A stretch of DNA of 64,000 nt from Nageia nagi (GCA_050084985.1 JBITNC010000001.1:95356001-95420000); one strand, 5' to 3'. Shown: positions 12,060 to 24,999, counted from the stretch's first letter. Made by a program: numbers and translations. The notes: generated by a model from the letters alone, not told the origin.

Positions 12060-15000
12060 ATGGTAAGCACCAAGGAGACTACAGTGACTAAGGAAGAGGG
12101 GGTGGGTACTAACCTAATAATGATTCATGAGGAATACTTGGAGAATGCTCCTGATTTCAATTGGACAAAGGTAGGGATCATGAATCATATGGATACCTAA
12201 TGAGAAGAACTTGCAAGAATCCTATTGAATCACCAAATACTAGAAGTTATAGGAAAAGGGAAGTCATTAGCAAAATCAAGAAGACATGTTATACTAGACT
12301 AGGGATTGGCATATTATGTGCCCTATGATTCTTTCACCTATCCAGAGCTCCTTTATTCAATTGCACTTAGGCATAATACATAGGTTATGAGGTTAAAGAT
12401 TATAAGGAGCAGAAGAAGGGAGAAGTAGATTTTAGGTACCAACTTGATATCATTTTGAACTACTCCTAGAGCCAATGTACACATATTTATAGTCCATGCT
12501 GATTGGAGCTTCCATGTCAAGAAGCAAATCGATCTCAAGAGAGAAAAAGTTGATTTTTATCAAAAGAGACTAAGATGCTAGATTGGATTGATGAGAGGTA
12601 TTAAGGCAAATGCACCAAGCTCCTATAGAACTATGGTGTTACCTCCTTCAGAAATATTAGGATAGATAGGTCTTGTAAGAGTTGGTGTAGAGTGGTATTT
12701 ATTCTTGGTAAAAAGATCCAAATTGAGGCAAATGAAGCCATGATGAGAATGGCGTATAATATTATTGAGGCACATATTTGCTATGATTTTTATACCTTCA
12801 TCTCAAATGAGATCAAGAAAAATTTATTCAATATTTAAAAATCTAATTTCCAACACCTATGATATTTGTGGTGGTTCATAGTCCACCAAAATTTGGAAGC
12901 TTTGGTAGGATGATTCTAGATTGCCATGACCACTTTTCCATAACACCCATGCCAATTGATTTAAGAGTGCTAATGCTTACAAAGATCCATAACTCATAGT
13001 ATGAGTTTATGGAGAAATTATATGCCCCAATGATGTAGATTCTCATGGGAAGAGTCACTTATAGACTGCATTGATCAATCATGGAGGAGTTGCAAGGAGG
13101 CAACAACATTGGAGATTGGTATTTTTTCAAAAAATTGTACAGTAATAATAAGGTATGGGTATTTTGAAAACCTATTTTTATTACCTAAATTTGTTATCCC
13201 ATAGTTACATTCTTTAGAAATGGGTAGACAAGTGTGTGCAATAGAAACCCATTATCAAAATGCTTGCAATTGCTACAAATTTTACTTTAATAGAAATAGG
13301 TTATAAAAATGAGCTAACAAAATTTATTGTACATAATTTTAAATTGGATAGTGTAGATGTCCCTTGGATGTATGATATAGAAGGTGATATAAAAAAGTAA
13401 TAAAATAAAATAAAAAATGCCTAACATTTTCCCATGAAGCTTGATCGCATATAGAATATTTTGTAAATCAAATGGAAGAAGAGGTTGAGGCATCCATGGA
13501 GTGGGAATTCAAGATTCTTGACAAGGCATGGATGGCCCCTAAGGGCATGAAAAAATATAGGATCTAGAAGGTTAGACATTAATATTGTGCCTTGAACTTG
13601 GAGGTAGTCACCCCATTACGGGATGAGTTAGGTTTGGACCCAAACAAAATAGACTATTTCATCAAATTTAGATTTGAATATGCCACCAAAGTAAATCATG
13701 TTGAAACATAATACTTTGGTGAGTTTACTTATGATCAATACTAGAATTCCCAATACATGTAGGAATCACTATTGAAAATAGGAGAATTGCTCCCATCCAA
13801 TTTTCAATAGAAGGCTACAAAAGATGATCAATCATTAGTGTAATAGATATGGGAGCTAAAGAATATGAGGAAGAGGAAAGATAGTGAAGTCTATAATTCA
13901 CATAAGCTTCAAAAAAAGAAAACAACAATAAATTACAATAATTTCTTCTTTCCAAGAGTCTTCTCCAAAGAGGAGAAAAAGAATCAGGTCATTATCTAAA
14001 GAGCAACAGACCCCCAAATGAGAAACAAGTGTTGAAAAAGGGGCATGTACTATTAAGCCATCAATAATAAAGACCCAGACTCCATCTCCATGGGAAAAAA
14101 ACCAAGAACAACCTAAACCAAGCATGAGAGACATAGAGTTATTGGATGTAGAAGAAACTTAGAAACCCCAAAGCATTGATACTATTATTTATCAAGATGC
14201 TTCAGAGGAAACAGAGGATGAGGTGCAACAAGGGGGAGGAAATGTACTAGGAATGGGTGGTACCACAACAACGAGAGGTGAAGCGAGAGAAGATGGAGAT
14301 GATAATAATGATGAGGATTTGAATAAAAAGAAAGACTCTAGTCCAAAGGATAAGCCACCTAAAAAAAATTTATCATAGATGAAGAAGAGGATGTACAAAT
14401 AATACCCTCTACAAAGAAAGAAATACAGAAGCCTTCCCAAGATACTCCAGCATCAACCTCAAGAGCAGGTGCATTTCCCTATTCTTTAATTCCTTTTTCT
14501 ATAGCCTTGCAAGAGAAATAAAAAGCATTTTTTCTACTCAAATAGTAGAGCCCATTGATTGGGAAAAATTTGTTAATAAAACCCTATGCTTTTGGAGCAA
14601 CAAGAGAGAATTTTGAGTAAAGTGATAGAAATACTAGATATTAAAATTCCTCAAATGAATTTCAAAGAAGGGAAATTAGATACAACCCCCATGACTACTA
14701 TAAATGTAAATATGTAGAGTGCTCCAGGTATAGACCAATCCAAGTTTTTGGTTAACACTTCCTTGAATATGGAAAGAGTATCTAATCTATGGAGAATAAG
14801 ATAGAAAGTTAAATAAAAAAATTGATCGATACAAAAAGGACTAGTTCCAAAAGGATAAGATGATAGTTGGGTTGTAAAATCAAAATAAAAAATTGACTAA
14901 AAAGTTGGCCAAGTAGAAGTCTAAGCATGAAAGAAGCCTTGAAGAAGCTAAGGCTAAGCTTGAGAATATGAAGAAATAAATTGAATACCTCAAGTCTCAA

Positions 15001-15883
15001 CCTAGTGTGATTGAAATACAAAAGGCTCAATAGATCAAAGAGGAATTGAAAAGGACAATAATGGAAAATAAAATATTAAATGATGATAAGATCAAACTTT
15101 TGGAAATTATTAAGAATTTTATAAAAACCTTCATTGAGCATATAAGAGAAAGACTGGTCAGCATCTCCTAGTTACATCTATTGAAGAATCAAATAAAACA
15201 AGCCATCCAATAGTAAAATTCTCAAACCATACTTCACAAGTTGGCCTTATCAATCCCAAGATCAACAATTGAAGTGATGTAAAGTTAGCCAAAGCTTTAA
15301 CAAAGAAAGATTTGGCCATAATAATTCCAAGGCCTAGATAAATAATTTTGAGAAGGACTAAAGATATATGTGATTTGCATGAGTTAGTATTTGTTATGGA
15401 CTTGGAGAAACATCAATTAAGGATATAGATTGGATTTGTAAATAGATTCTTTCATTCTTTAATTAAATTAAATGTTCCTAAATTATTTGAAGGATGAGAT
15501 GTACAAGATAGTGCTAACAGATAGGTGGATAATACTAAATAATTTTTGGAATAGTCATTTTTTGAAAAATAAATTTTAGACCTATAAGCAATAAGCAACT
15601 TAACCTAGGAAGCAGTATCAAGATTCTTGTATGCTAAAAAGTTGGAGAGCACATTGATGAGCTTCCAAGAAAATATAGTCAAATTACAAGCATACCCTAT
15701 TTTGTTATAAGTGGGTAATTAGGATCTAAAGGATCTATATAATAAATTGAAAGCTTCACTTCCTTTAGATTTAATCCCACCATTAGAAGTCTCACCAAAA
15801 GATCCATCTAGGCAAGGGAGTGGAAGTGGCCAATAAGGGTCCTATTTTTAGTAGACTGAAGACCCCGAGAGCTTTTATAAGAC
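12060..15883 (+). pseudogene. long broken plus-sense ORF between integrase and 3' LTR (unknown product)
   Basis: I do not recognise the product. A plus-strand frame can be followed with interruptions from about 12060 (VTKEEGVGTNLIMIHEEYLE) to the 3' LTR, where it ends QTEDPESFYKTIII. Readable parts are an N-terminal globular-looking region, an acidic and Lys-rich middle (14190-14380: EETEDEVQQGGGNVLGMGGT, then Asp/Asn/Lys-rich), and Lys/Glu/Gln-rich stretches near 14800-15200 that could form a coiled coil. The final 550 bp (15300-15850) reads almost continuously, with only a few stops: LAIIIPRPR, LEKHQLRIQIGF-like, LSFQENIVKLQAYP-like. Most interruptions are TAG at apparent Gln codons. No membrane segments were seen, which argues against an env-type protein. 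Confidence 0.5.
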
Positions 15884-17697
15884 TATTATTATTTCATAAT
15901 TACACTTTGTAAGGAGGGTAACATTTTGCTATTCCTACATTCTTTCATTCAAATATTCTTTCTCAATAAGATTCATGCTTTTAATTCCTATTTCTTAATC
16001 CCCTTTCATTCTCTTATAAGTGTTGTAATGAGTATATAGTTTTTATACTTAGTCATTTTTGTCAAATTTGATTAAGTATAGAAAAGTCTAGGTATTGTTG
16101 ATGTTTTTGGATCATAGTTGATTTGTGTTATAACTTAAACCTCCATTTTATTGAAAGTAGGTGTTGTTGTGTAAATAAATCCCATTTATTTGTTGCAACA
16201 CAGTTGGATCTTCACCAGTAACTATACATAGGTTTGAGGCCAAAAGGTAATTTTATTTTATCTAACTCATGTCTGAGAGGTAACATAACATGTAAGGGAA
16301 GTAAGTGTCTAAGTCCAAGTTCAGGTCTTATAGGAGTTCTAAGTATGTAAAATTTAGGTTCTATAGACTCGAGTACTCTTTTCAAGTAGTATTGTAAATG
16401 ATTCATTAGAGTTTAATTAGTAAATAGGTAATGTTTTAGATCCCATGGATTTCCAAAGAAAAATTTGTACCGTACACCAAAAATAAATGGGCAATGAGTT
16501 AGTCCATCAATGGGTGTTATCAAGGAACCAAATAGAGAGATATGTTTTAATGAATCCATTTTGTAGACCCCATTAATGATGTCACACCTTTTGTTGAAAA
16601 TTGATGGGTGATAAGGTAAGTCCTAGTCAATCATAGACCCTACCAAATCAAGTAAGACTTGTTAGGCTAAAAAGAGAACTATGAGATGAAAGGAACACCC
16701 AGGTCCACTTAATCAAGAGTGTTTGACCCTTATGGCTATGTCAATGTATCAACTTCGACTTATTTCCACATGGTAGTAGCAGTTCTTCTTTAGGTTTCAA
16801 TGTTATATTTTTATTTCCCTCATAGTTTTTGCAACTTAGAGCTACAATGATCTTTATAAATGGTTGTAGAGAGTTAGATGGCTACTACTAGAGCACAAAG
16901 ATAAACCATACCAATCAAGCTGATGGATCATACCTTTACAATTAGCTACAATTGCAATAGGATACAATTAAAGACAAATTAGAGAGACTATGACTAAGAA
17001 TATACAAATATTCAAAGTCTACATATTCATAAACATTGGTGTTGATTGTACTAAGTCACTATGCAATCTAACACAATTATAGATTGAAGTTATACAATTA
17101 GTTCTTTATTTATGTTCTTATTCAATAGGGAAATTAAGGATAATAATGGTAGATAACCACCTATTGTAAATATATTCTTATATGTAGTGGACTGTTAGAG
17201 GTCAAAAAGGCCAAACATTTTAGCAAAGTTTCCAAATGTAAGCTCTATTTTCATATATGATAATGCAATACTATGATATTTTTCCCTCTACATTTTGTGG
17301 CTATTATATTACTTTGTGATTGTTATGTATGAAGTTTAATTCTAAATTATGGCTGTGTATTGTAATTGTGAGGCTCCAAGAGTGAGATAGTTGTTCTATT
17401 CTTAATCTTGGTATTAGATTACTGCCTATGTGGTAATGCTTGGGCTAATTAGTTTTAGCATGCTTTTATAGATTAGATTTTAGTTTCTTTCTTTTACCCT
17501 TAACCTTTTTATCTCTTTCTAGTTACTTTTGACCTCTTCCATAGACTAGGAACTGATCTATAACTTGAAGATTGAGAAGAAAATCCCCTACAAGTGCACT
17601 GTCCTATCACCTTATGCTCTTTAAAAAACCCTACCATTGCAAAAAATGGAAAACAAAACTAGACCAAACCTTAAGGTTACATTATAATAATCAATAG
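15884..17697 (+). repeat. 3' LTR of the gypsy element
   Basis: Collinear with 3662-5485. A purine-rich run (AAGGGAGTGGAAGTGG, about 15815-15830) lies about 50 bp upstream and may be the polypurine tract. Immediately outside the right end, minus-strand LINE coding sequence resumes (LWSIP). Confidence 0.85.
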
Positions 17698-18800
17698 GTA
17701 TACTCCATAGAGAATATGGAAAACCTTGAAAAGTGAAGCAAATGCCAAGAAATTTGAAAGTCTCTCTAGGAGAAATCAAATGCCATTGGTATTGATCTAG
17801 CCAAGGAGGAATTTGAAAGGGAGATTGCTATAGCATGAAGTTTTGTGCCATTGAATGTTGGATTTAGAAGCTTGAAAAAATATTTAAACATAAATTTGCC
17901 TCAATTACATAGTTCTCTTCTTCCCTAATAGTAAGAAAAGAGTCATCTGCAAAATGATGATTAACTAGTTGACCTTGATTATGAGGTAATTTAATTCCAT
18001 TAAGCACAACCTATGAAATTCTTTAGCAAGTAGGTACCCAAAAGGTTTTGCATATAGTATAAAAAGAGGAGCAACCAAGCACCCTTGTTTGATAGATCTA
18101 AATAACCCAATCACTTCTATTTGAGAAATTTTCAAAGATAAAACAATAGAACCATTTAAAAAAAAACTCTTAATAGTATGAATAAAGTTAGTGTCAAAGC
18201 CCAAGGCTTTTAACATAAAAGTGATGAACAACCATTCAATTATGTCCTAGGTCTTCTCAAATTCAATCTTAATGAACAAAGCCTATTGATCAAACATTTA
18301 AGTCTATTCCATCCCTTCCTAGATTCCAAGCACATTGTTTAAAATGTATCTTACTTGGATAAACCCAATATGCTTTAGATGAACAATAGTAGGTAATAAT
18401 GGTAATAGATGTAAAGCCAAAGCTTTGGAAATAATTTCATAACTAATATTCTACAAAGTAATTGGTCTCTAATTGGTGATGATCTTTGGATCCCCTTGCT
18501 TAGGGATAAATTTGATATTATGTTTGTTAATATTTCCCTAAGAGATCCATGATTGAGGGATTGAAGATACACTCTATACATATCAAAACCAACAAAGTCC
18601 CAATAATTTTTATAAAAATCACATAGGAACCCTCTAGCCTTGGAGCCTTCTCATTAGCCATATATGAAAGAACATTAGTCAATTCATCAAGAGTTAATAA
18701 CTTTTCATAATCCCCTCTCTAAGCATGGAATATTTTGAGTGGAATAACATCTAATAGAGGCAAAGGGCCTGCATTATTTCCATATTATACTCTTAAGCAA
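17698..18800 (-). pseudogene. LINE ORF2 reverse transcriptase (upstream part of the split LINE)
   Basis: Minus-strand L1-type RT. From the right: SKGIQRSSPI-like residues then RPITL-type text in a shifted frame, EIISKALALHLLPLLP, HIGFIQVRYILNNVLGI, ALFIKIEFEKT(stop)DIIEW (the first catalytic-region block, with Tyr-Asp damaged by a TAG), FLMLKALGF-like, LFRSIKQGCLVAPLFILYA, and finally VNHHFADDSFLT near 17940 with both catalytic aspartates intact. The frame continues ETFKFLGI and FPYSLWSIP up to the gypsy element and resumes on its far side with VQKVEKKLE. Frameshifts and stops throughout. Confidence 0.88.
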
Positions 18801-20120
18801 CAAAAAATTGAGTATAATGCTTCACAAAGACTTATGAAATATTAGAAAGAGAGGAAAGTCTAACTCCATTATCCTAATGGCCTTGAATTGAGTGAAATAT
18901 CTAGGAGGCTTGAGCCTTTGGGAGAATTATTTAGATAGTCTATCACCAAATTTTAAACAATGCAATCTTGCTTTAATTTGATCTCCTTTTAGATCATACA
19001 ATTCTATAATTTTGAGCTATTGACAAATTTGGGTAGCTTGATCTTGCAGAATAGGGTTAAAAAGATTGGAAACCAATCTAATAGTAGCTTAGGAAAGCTC
19101 ATAATGAAAGGCTAGCAAAGAGTTCCTTTTACAATCATCCACTTTCTTTCCAAGAATCCTAAGTAAGGTAGTGGCACAAGTTATAGCCTTATTTCACCAT
19201 TCAATCAGCCAAACTCCCCAAGCCTAGAAATAAGATTCAAAACTTGAGAGATATGATTCAACATAGATGGGTGATGAATGAAGGAAGCATTCAAGTAAAA
19301 TTGGGACTTGAAAGGTTGCTAGGGTAAGAAGGATCTTAAAATAGTAAACATAATAGGGATATGATCAGATGTTGTGGTTCCAGGAATGGGCTCCCTCATA
19401 GGAGTAGAGGGATTTTTCCTTTGAAAGAAAAATTATCTATGATATGAAAGAAAAGCTTTATCAAGCCTTTTGAGAATTTGATCATAGTCCACTTGAAAAT
19501 TGGACCATGTGAACTACAAGTGGTTAGGAAAGTAAGAGAAAGAGAAATAAGAATTAGGGATTGATAGTTTTGATTTATTCTTCATGGAGTAGCAAACTTC
19601 TCTTTCCCTAATGGCCCATCTATTGGAATAACAACACATTTATCTATAGCCTTTTCCATATTATTAAAATCTCCACACATCAACTACATGTCGAAGGTAA
19701 GTAAAAACCACACTAACGCTAGAGAGAGAAAAATTTTGAAGTAGTATTAGAAGCATAACATTAACAATGCCAAAAGATGTTCCATTTACTTTGAGAAAAA
19801 TCAACATTGCATGATTGGATGGGTCAGTTCCCTATTCCATAAAATTCCTTTCCATTGGGAAGCAATAAGGATAGAAATCCTCCTCTACCATGGTCATGAT
19901 TGGTAGAAAATATTTGGCAACTTTACCAAATAAGAGAGCACACATTAAAGTTGAAAGTCAACAACTTTAACTTCTTGTAAATAAATAAAATCTAGATTAC
20001 CATACATGTTAGAACAAAATGCAATCTCATCTTGAAACAAATATCTTTAGACTAGGTTTGTTAACCCTCTAACATTTAGGATAGAAAAATCATTCCAAAT
20101 GATCAAGGAGCATATCCCCT
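18801..20120 (-). pseudogene. LINE ORF2 AP-endonuclease region and linker
   Basis: The minus-strand frame begins near 20100 with ILNVRGLTN, the usual first block of the L1 endonuclease (WN-RG), followed by a region with FIYLQEVKV (QE metal-binding block), CGDFNN near 19670 (GDFN block) and LFFHIIDNFSFKGKIP. The section 18800-19560 is the linker to RT, with WLNGEIRL- and KLPKFVNSSKL-like text. The domain nicks target DNA for target-primed reverse transcription. Multiple stops make it inactive. Confidence 0.72.
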
Positions 20121-20379
20121 CTAATTGAGTTAAAGTTATCGATATAAAAAATTGTAGAAAAGAATTACTTACAAAACTCTCACAATTCTTCCTCAAAATG
20201 TTTGTTTATCTCTTTTTACCATTATACATAGAAGGGTCTCCTCGAGATAGGCTATGGGAATGTCAACCTCAAGTATGAGAGCCATCCTTAGGTTCCAATT
20301 GTTTAATAACTTTTTCCATTAGAGGAATACCATCATAAACTTCACTAGAAGGAAGATCCAAGTACCTCCAACATATGCA

Positions 20380-21480
20380 AGGTAGTTGGGATGGGGAGTT
20401 GCACTTGTAACAAAGGTTTCATGGTCATCATTTGAGCATAGCTCACAAGGGCTTGACTAAGTTAAGGACCCTTGTTACTATTATTTTTTCCTTTTTTATT
20501 GTTCACTGTAGTCACTCATCTTGACCACCTTTTGAAGGTTAAATTGGAACATTAGGAACTAGAGTATTAGAGGAAGCTCTATTGGCCTTGAATATTTTAG
20601 TCATGAGAGGGAAATCCTTAATCTTATGAACAAAGGACTAACACCTATAGTAGGTGTTTGGTAAATTGACATACACTACACATTAGTTGATGATAGTATC
20701 ATCAACCTTTATGCATATATATTCTCTTAGAGTCTTTCCCAAGTCAATTTTGATACACATGCATCAAGAGGGTCAAGATACAATAATTGTGATGGCTCAT
20801 CACAAATAAATTCCCTAATAAGTGCATTAAAGCTATGCAGAAAGGACTAGAGAGTAGTTGGAAGACCAAAAAATTCAACCTAAAAAGGAAAACAAGAGTA
20901 ATATCATTAGAAACTAAAAAATACCTAGACCAAGATTGATAAAAAAATAGAGTATTGTTCACATAGCAAGGATCTTTCCCAAGAACTTGCTTCACATTCT
21001 CAACATTTGAAAAGCAAAAAAGAAAGAACCCTCTAGATAGGTTATGGAATTGTTCAACAAAAATTCCATAAGGATTCCAATAACTCTAAATTTAGTTTCT
21101 AAGAACCAAATCTAAGGGAATCCTACCTAGAAAGTATCCTATTACAATGTGACTTTTAAACTAGGAGCATGCATTGTAAAATTATTTCAAAGGAATAGTG
21201 ATATTAGGAGAAAACACATTACCTTATTATACACCTTAGGGTGAACTTCTAGAGATGGTTGTTTCAGAATTGGTACCATCATTCTTCCTCATACTAATAG
21301 GATTGTCAAACAATGAGGTCCTAGTTTAAGTAAAATTCACTAAAAAGGATAGTATACCCATATAAGGTGGATTAAATGTAAAAAGGACTTCAGATCAAAC
21401 TATAATATTTCTCACACATATTCCAAGGATGGAGTGGTAGTATGATAGAAATCAAACTAGGTTTCTTTACATGCTAGCTT
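20380..21480 (-). pseudogene. LINE ORF1 (DUF4283-like RNA-binding protein)
   Basis: The minus strand shows the plant L1 ORF1 pattern. QSWSRYFLVSNDITLVFLFR corresponds to the block that reads W...F-P...VWVRLP in DUF4283 proteins, followed by ALLNALGNLFVM-like and YCILTLLMHVY. A Lys/Asn-rich stretch (NNKKGKNNSNKG) follows. The longest open piece is 20744-20995. No clean zinc knuckle was found. ORF1 would bind the LINE RNA. It sits ahead of the endonuclease, as expected. The 5' boundary with the HAD copy is somewhere in 21300-21495. Confidence 0.6.
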
Positions 21481-21494
21481 TGGCTCCTCTCTAG

Positions 21495-22436
21495 AGCAAC
21501 ATCTACTATACAATTTTATTCATGGAAGATTTCCATATGACAAATTTAAACCAATTTTGGTGCTAAAGAATTGTTATTGAGCATGAATCAAAGAAAAAAT
21601 ATGAATACATCAGGTTTATCATGCCCAAATGTTTTTGAAACTTAAAAAGCAATCTTAATTATATATGATTGATTATGATATCAAATAATTCATGGCCTCT
21701 ATTTGTTGCAAGATACATTTATTTTAAAGCTAAGTTTATATATCTCAACCTTTCTAATGTGATACAAATATTTACAAATGGTGAAAAAGTTCATTTGTAA
21801 ATGTGCTTAATAGACTTAGGTTAGAAGGCTATTTTGAAGGTTTGATATGCTTTGAAACACTCAATTCATAGCTTTAAGGGGTTCTTAAAATATTAATGGA
21901 CATGATACACCTCTTGATATTAAGCCCAAGATATTTATTAGTTTCAAGCCATCAAAAGAGGAAATAAAGAAACTATTTTCCTTACAAATGCTGATCCAAA
22001 AACAAAGGTACAAATCCTCATGGACTTTTGATCATTTTTTCCAATATATATAATATCATTGTAATATCTCATTCAAGATAATTGAATTGTTATCTTTCTA
22101 TTGTAGATTTGATTTTATGATAGTCTTAAGAATATAGCAACAGGAAAGCATGCATGCCTACATATTATACTGGTAAGACTAGACCATTTGACCCCTAACA
22201 TGGTGAATTCTAGAAGCCATCAATTTGTTCATGTATAGTTCATCTATCTAAAATTGATCTTAACTTTTTAATGTTGATAGGTTGACACTCCAATTTGTAT
22301 AGAGGGAGTAGACTTTGCACTTGAAAGTATTCATAATATTAAGGAAGCTTTGCTTGAGATTGAGAAGAAGGTAAAATCTCTAATATTATTACACACAAAA
22401 AGAATATACTCAATTGAAACTTATATAACTACATAA
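21495..22436 (+). pseudogene. decayed second copy of the HAD nucleotidase gene
   Basis: Intron-containing paralogue of the gene at the left edge. It reaches further upstream: near 21515-21569 the frame reads FIHGRFPYDKFKPILVLK, matching the HGRLPYD-L-KPD block that precedes motif II in this family. The next exon (about 21753-22007) has SNVIQIFTNGEKVH and CFETLNS, then a single KPSKEE unit. A third exon lies at about 22110-22171 (motif IV region, GTAAGA donor kept; the DD pair is damaged). The last exon (22282-22436) resembles VDTPICIEGVDFALESIHNI-type text and ends near the same stop. Many substitutions, stops and indels. Introns are retained, so it is a DNA-level duplication. Confidence 0.85.
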
Positions 22437-23589
22437 GAATATGTTTCCTATTTCTTTGATGCTAGATAGGACCTAGGGATAATATCTTGTTGGTTGAAAT
22501 AACATCAATTATAGATCTATTCAAACTTTAATGTAATGATTGATTGATGAAATAAATGAAATGAAATTTCCAATGACTTGAATGAATAAAGTTTTCATTC
22601 AACAATGATAGTTGAATCAAAATTGATTTAAATGGTCTCTATCTTTGTTCTTTTTCTTCATTCCAAAGCATTCTTTTATTTTGTGATTCTATGCATTTTT
22701 TTTTAAATGCAAATTGTTCAAATGATTTGATATGGTGTCATTCTCTTAACATAAACATTTTTGTACTTCTATTTCAAGAAAGGTTTTTTAGAAATATTAG
22801 TTCAAAATAAATCTTGGAAAGAACAAAAAAGTAGAATTTTATTCTACCTCAAAATCTCATAAAGATTTATAACCCTCTTCAAGATCACTATAATTATGCA
22901 AATATTAATAATATGAAAATCAATTCCTTCCTAATTCTTGGAAAGTAGGCTATCCACAACTACTCTTTTTATGTGACTTTTCTAGCTTTGAAAATGAGTT
23001 ATAGAATATGAACTTGATTACAAATTCTAGGGGATTTGAGGAAGTAATGACAATACTTCATAGGAGGTCCACCTTTCACCTTTAAATGATAAAATGTGTA
23101 AAAGGAGTTCATGTTATCCTAAAATAAAAAAAAAGTTATATTATCTAATATATATTATAAAATATAAAATATGAATATATATATATTATATATATATATA
23201 TATATAAAATATTAAATTATATTATTATCAAACATAAAGATCAATACAAATTTGATTAAGCATATTTTTTCCAACTCTCTTATTTACAAATTTTTTGAAC
23301 AACAATAGGAAAGCAAGCCACACAATGATCTAAATAAAGATAAAAAAAGATACTAGTAAATTAAAATTAAAAAAATGACACTAAATATTATCCCCACTAG
23401 AATCCAACTTGGTATTGTGTCCACTATAAAAATCTATGATAAGGTATATTTACATAGGATTTGATTATAATTTATTGAAAAGTTAGCCCAATACATTACA
23501 TCCATATCAATTCATGAGCAAGTGTAAAATATGATTTTTCTAGCTCAAAGTTCAAACATTTTATATTTCCCAACATCAACAACAACCAA
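22437..23589. other. 3' flank of the second HAD copy, with an AT-rich insertion
   Basis: Collinear with 1005-2315. About 200 bp at 23030-23235 is absent from the other copy; it contains an (AT)n run near 23178-23205. No gene is recognisable. The last 110 bp (from about 23475) recur at 33235-33333. Confidence 0.65.
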
Positions 23590-24038
23590 TTAAGGATTTA
23601 AACCTTGAAGAATAAAATCTTAATCTACCAAGATCACTTGAAAACCCTTTCAACCATCATTATTCAAATCATTAACACAATAACCAATCTCACAAATTTG
23701 ACACACATATAAAGTGGTTCCTCTCATGCAAGATAGTACATCCACTAACTAAGATATTTCTCATTTATAAAGTATCTCTCTTACAACTCTTCCTACTTCT
23801 CCTAACAATCCTAAAGTATAACAACACTACAAACTTGAGTGTAAACCTAAGTGAGTAAACTAGAAGGGAAACCCTTTATTTATAGGGAAAAATTCTCCCT
23901 TTAACCATGCTTGTATCCAAGGGTTAAGTTAAAGTTACATAATATTTTATTCACCAAACATTTAAAGGTATCTAGAGATATTTTAAGTATTAAATGGGTT
24001 ACATAGAAAAAGGTAATAATGCATTATACATTCCAACA
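23590..24038 (-). repeat. 3' LTR of the 7.4-kb element
   Basis: Same length (449 bp) and collinear with the repeat at 30574-31022. Both share CTAATCTACCAAGATCACTT, CTCTTACAACTCTTCCTACT and GCATTATACATTCCAACA. Differences are scattered point changes. Confidence 0.92.
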
Positions 24039-24999
24039 CTCGCCCTTAATGAATATTAGGATAGAATGAAAAAATAGAGAAGAAAGAGAGAGTTATCCAT
24101 AGAGATACAATTGGAGATAAGAATATTTACATATTTGAGAAATAAGTAAGATCTTAGTTTAAAACTCACTACTTTACCATTTGACAAGATGGTTTACAAT
24201 ATTAACTATAATTGGTTTCACTATACAAAGTATTCATTCAACAATAAGTTGATATGATGAGTCTCCATGAGCCTACTCACCCAAAGTAAGTAGCCTACAT
24301 TAAGAATAAACTTGCATGCTACAAGCAGCTCAAATATGTATATAGTCATCAAAAAAATCATCAATAATATAAAAGGTCTTTTTAAATATTTTTAAAGATA
24401 AAGTATTCAACTTCCCCTTAAAGTCAACTTTACCATCCTAAGCAATTATATAGGTTTATATATATGCTATAGGCCTTAAGAAAATATGTACCAATAAAAA
24501 GTATCCTAAGGAGTTATATATGAACCATACCACTACAACATTATCCTAAAGATATATTGAAGTTGACAATATATAGTAATAATGTTTTTGATATATTGAA
24601 GTTTAAGGATATATTGAAGTTGACATCATATATAGTAATACATCTTCCCCTTGAGGGAAATTTATTAGAAGAAGGAAGACAACAATAAGATTATAGAACA
24701 TGCTTGTTTTAATGTAAGGAAACTTATGGATTAGGACCAAAGTTTTAGTTCTTTATGAGTTCATCAATCTTCATTAATCAAAATATTAGTTTGCAAGCAC
24801 TAAATGCCATCTTAGGATGCATATAGTTTTATCCATTTATAAACATGTCAAATTGGAGGGATAAGATCTCCAACAACAATACTATAATCTGAATAACAAA
24901 AAATACCAACTTGACTATACCTCCTAGTCAAGATGCCCAAGTCATTAATCATAGAAAATACAATCTTGACCATGCTACTAGTTAAGATGTAAATGATGG

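Larger units (their letters stand above)
3662..17697 (+). mobile_element. Ty3/gypsy LTR retrotransposon, Tat-like, about 14 kb, degenerate, inserted in the LINE
   Basis: Two long direct repeats of about 1.82 kb flank roughly 10.4 kb that holds, in order, gag, aspartic protease, an RNase H-like domain, reverse transcriptase, RNase H, integrase and a further long broken ORF. The order protease-RT-RNase H-integrase identifies Ty3/gypsy; the large size, extra RNase H and additional ORF point to the Tat branch (inference). Coding regions carry many in-frame stops, mostly TAG, and several frameshifts, so the element cannot be autonomous. The two LTRs have diverged visibly, including CpG losses, so the insertion is old. 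A clear primer-binding site and target duplication could not be fixed; the ends are accurate to perhaps 10 bp. Confidence 0.88.

Noticed and set aside
3655-17705. Target-site duplication of the gypsy element
   Set aside because: Flanks around ACTAT and ATAGG do not give a convincing 5-bp match; the ends are too mutated.
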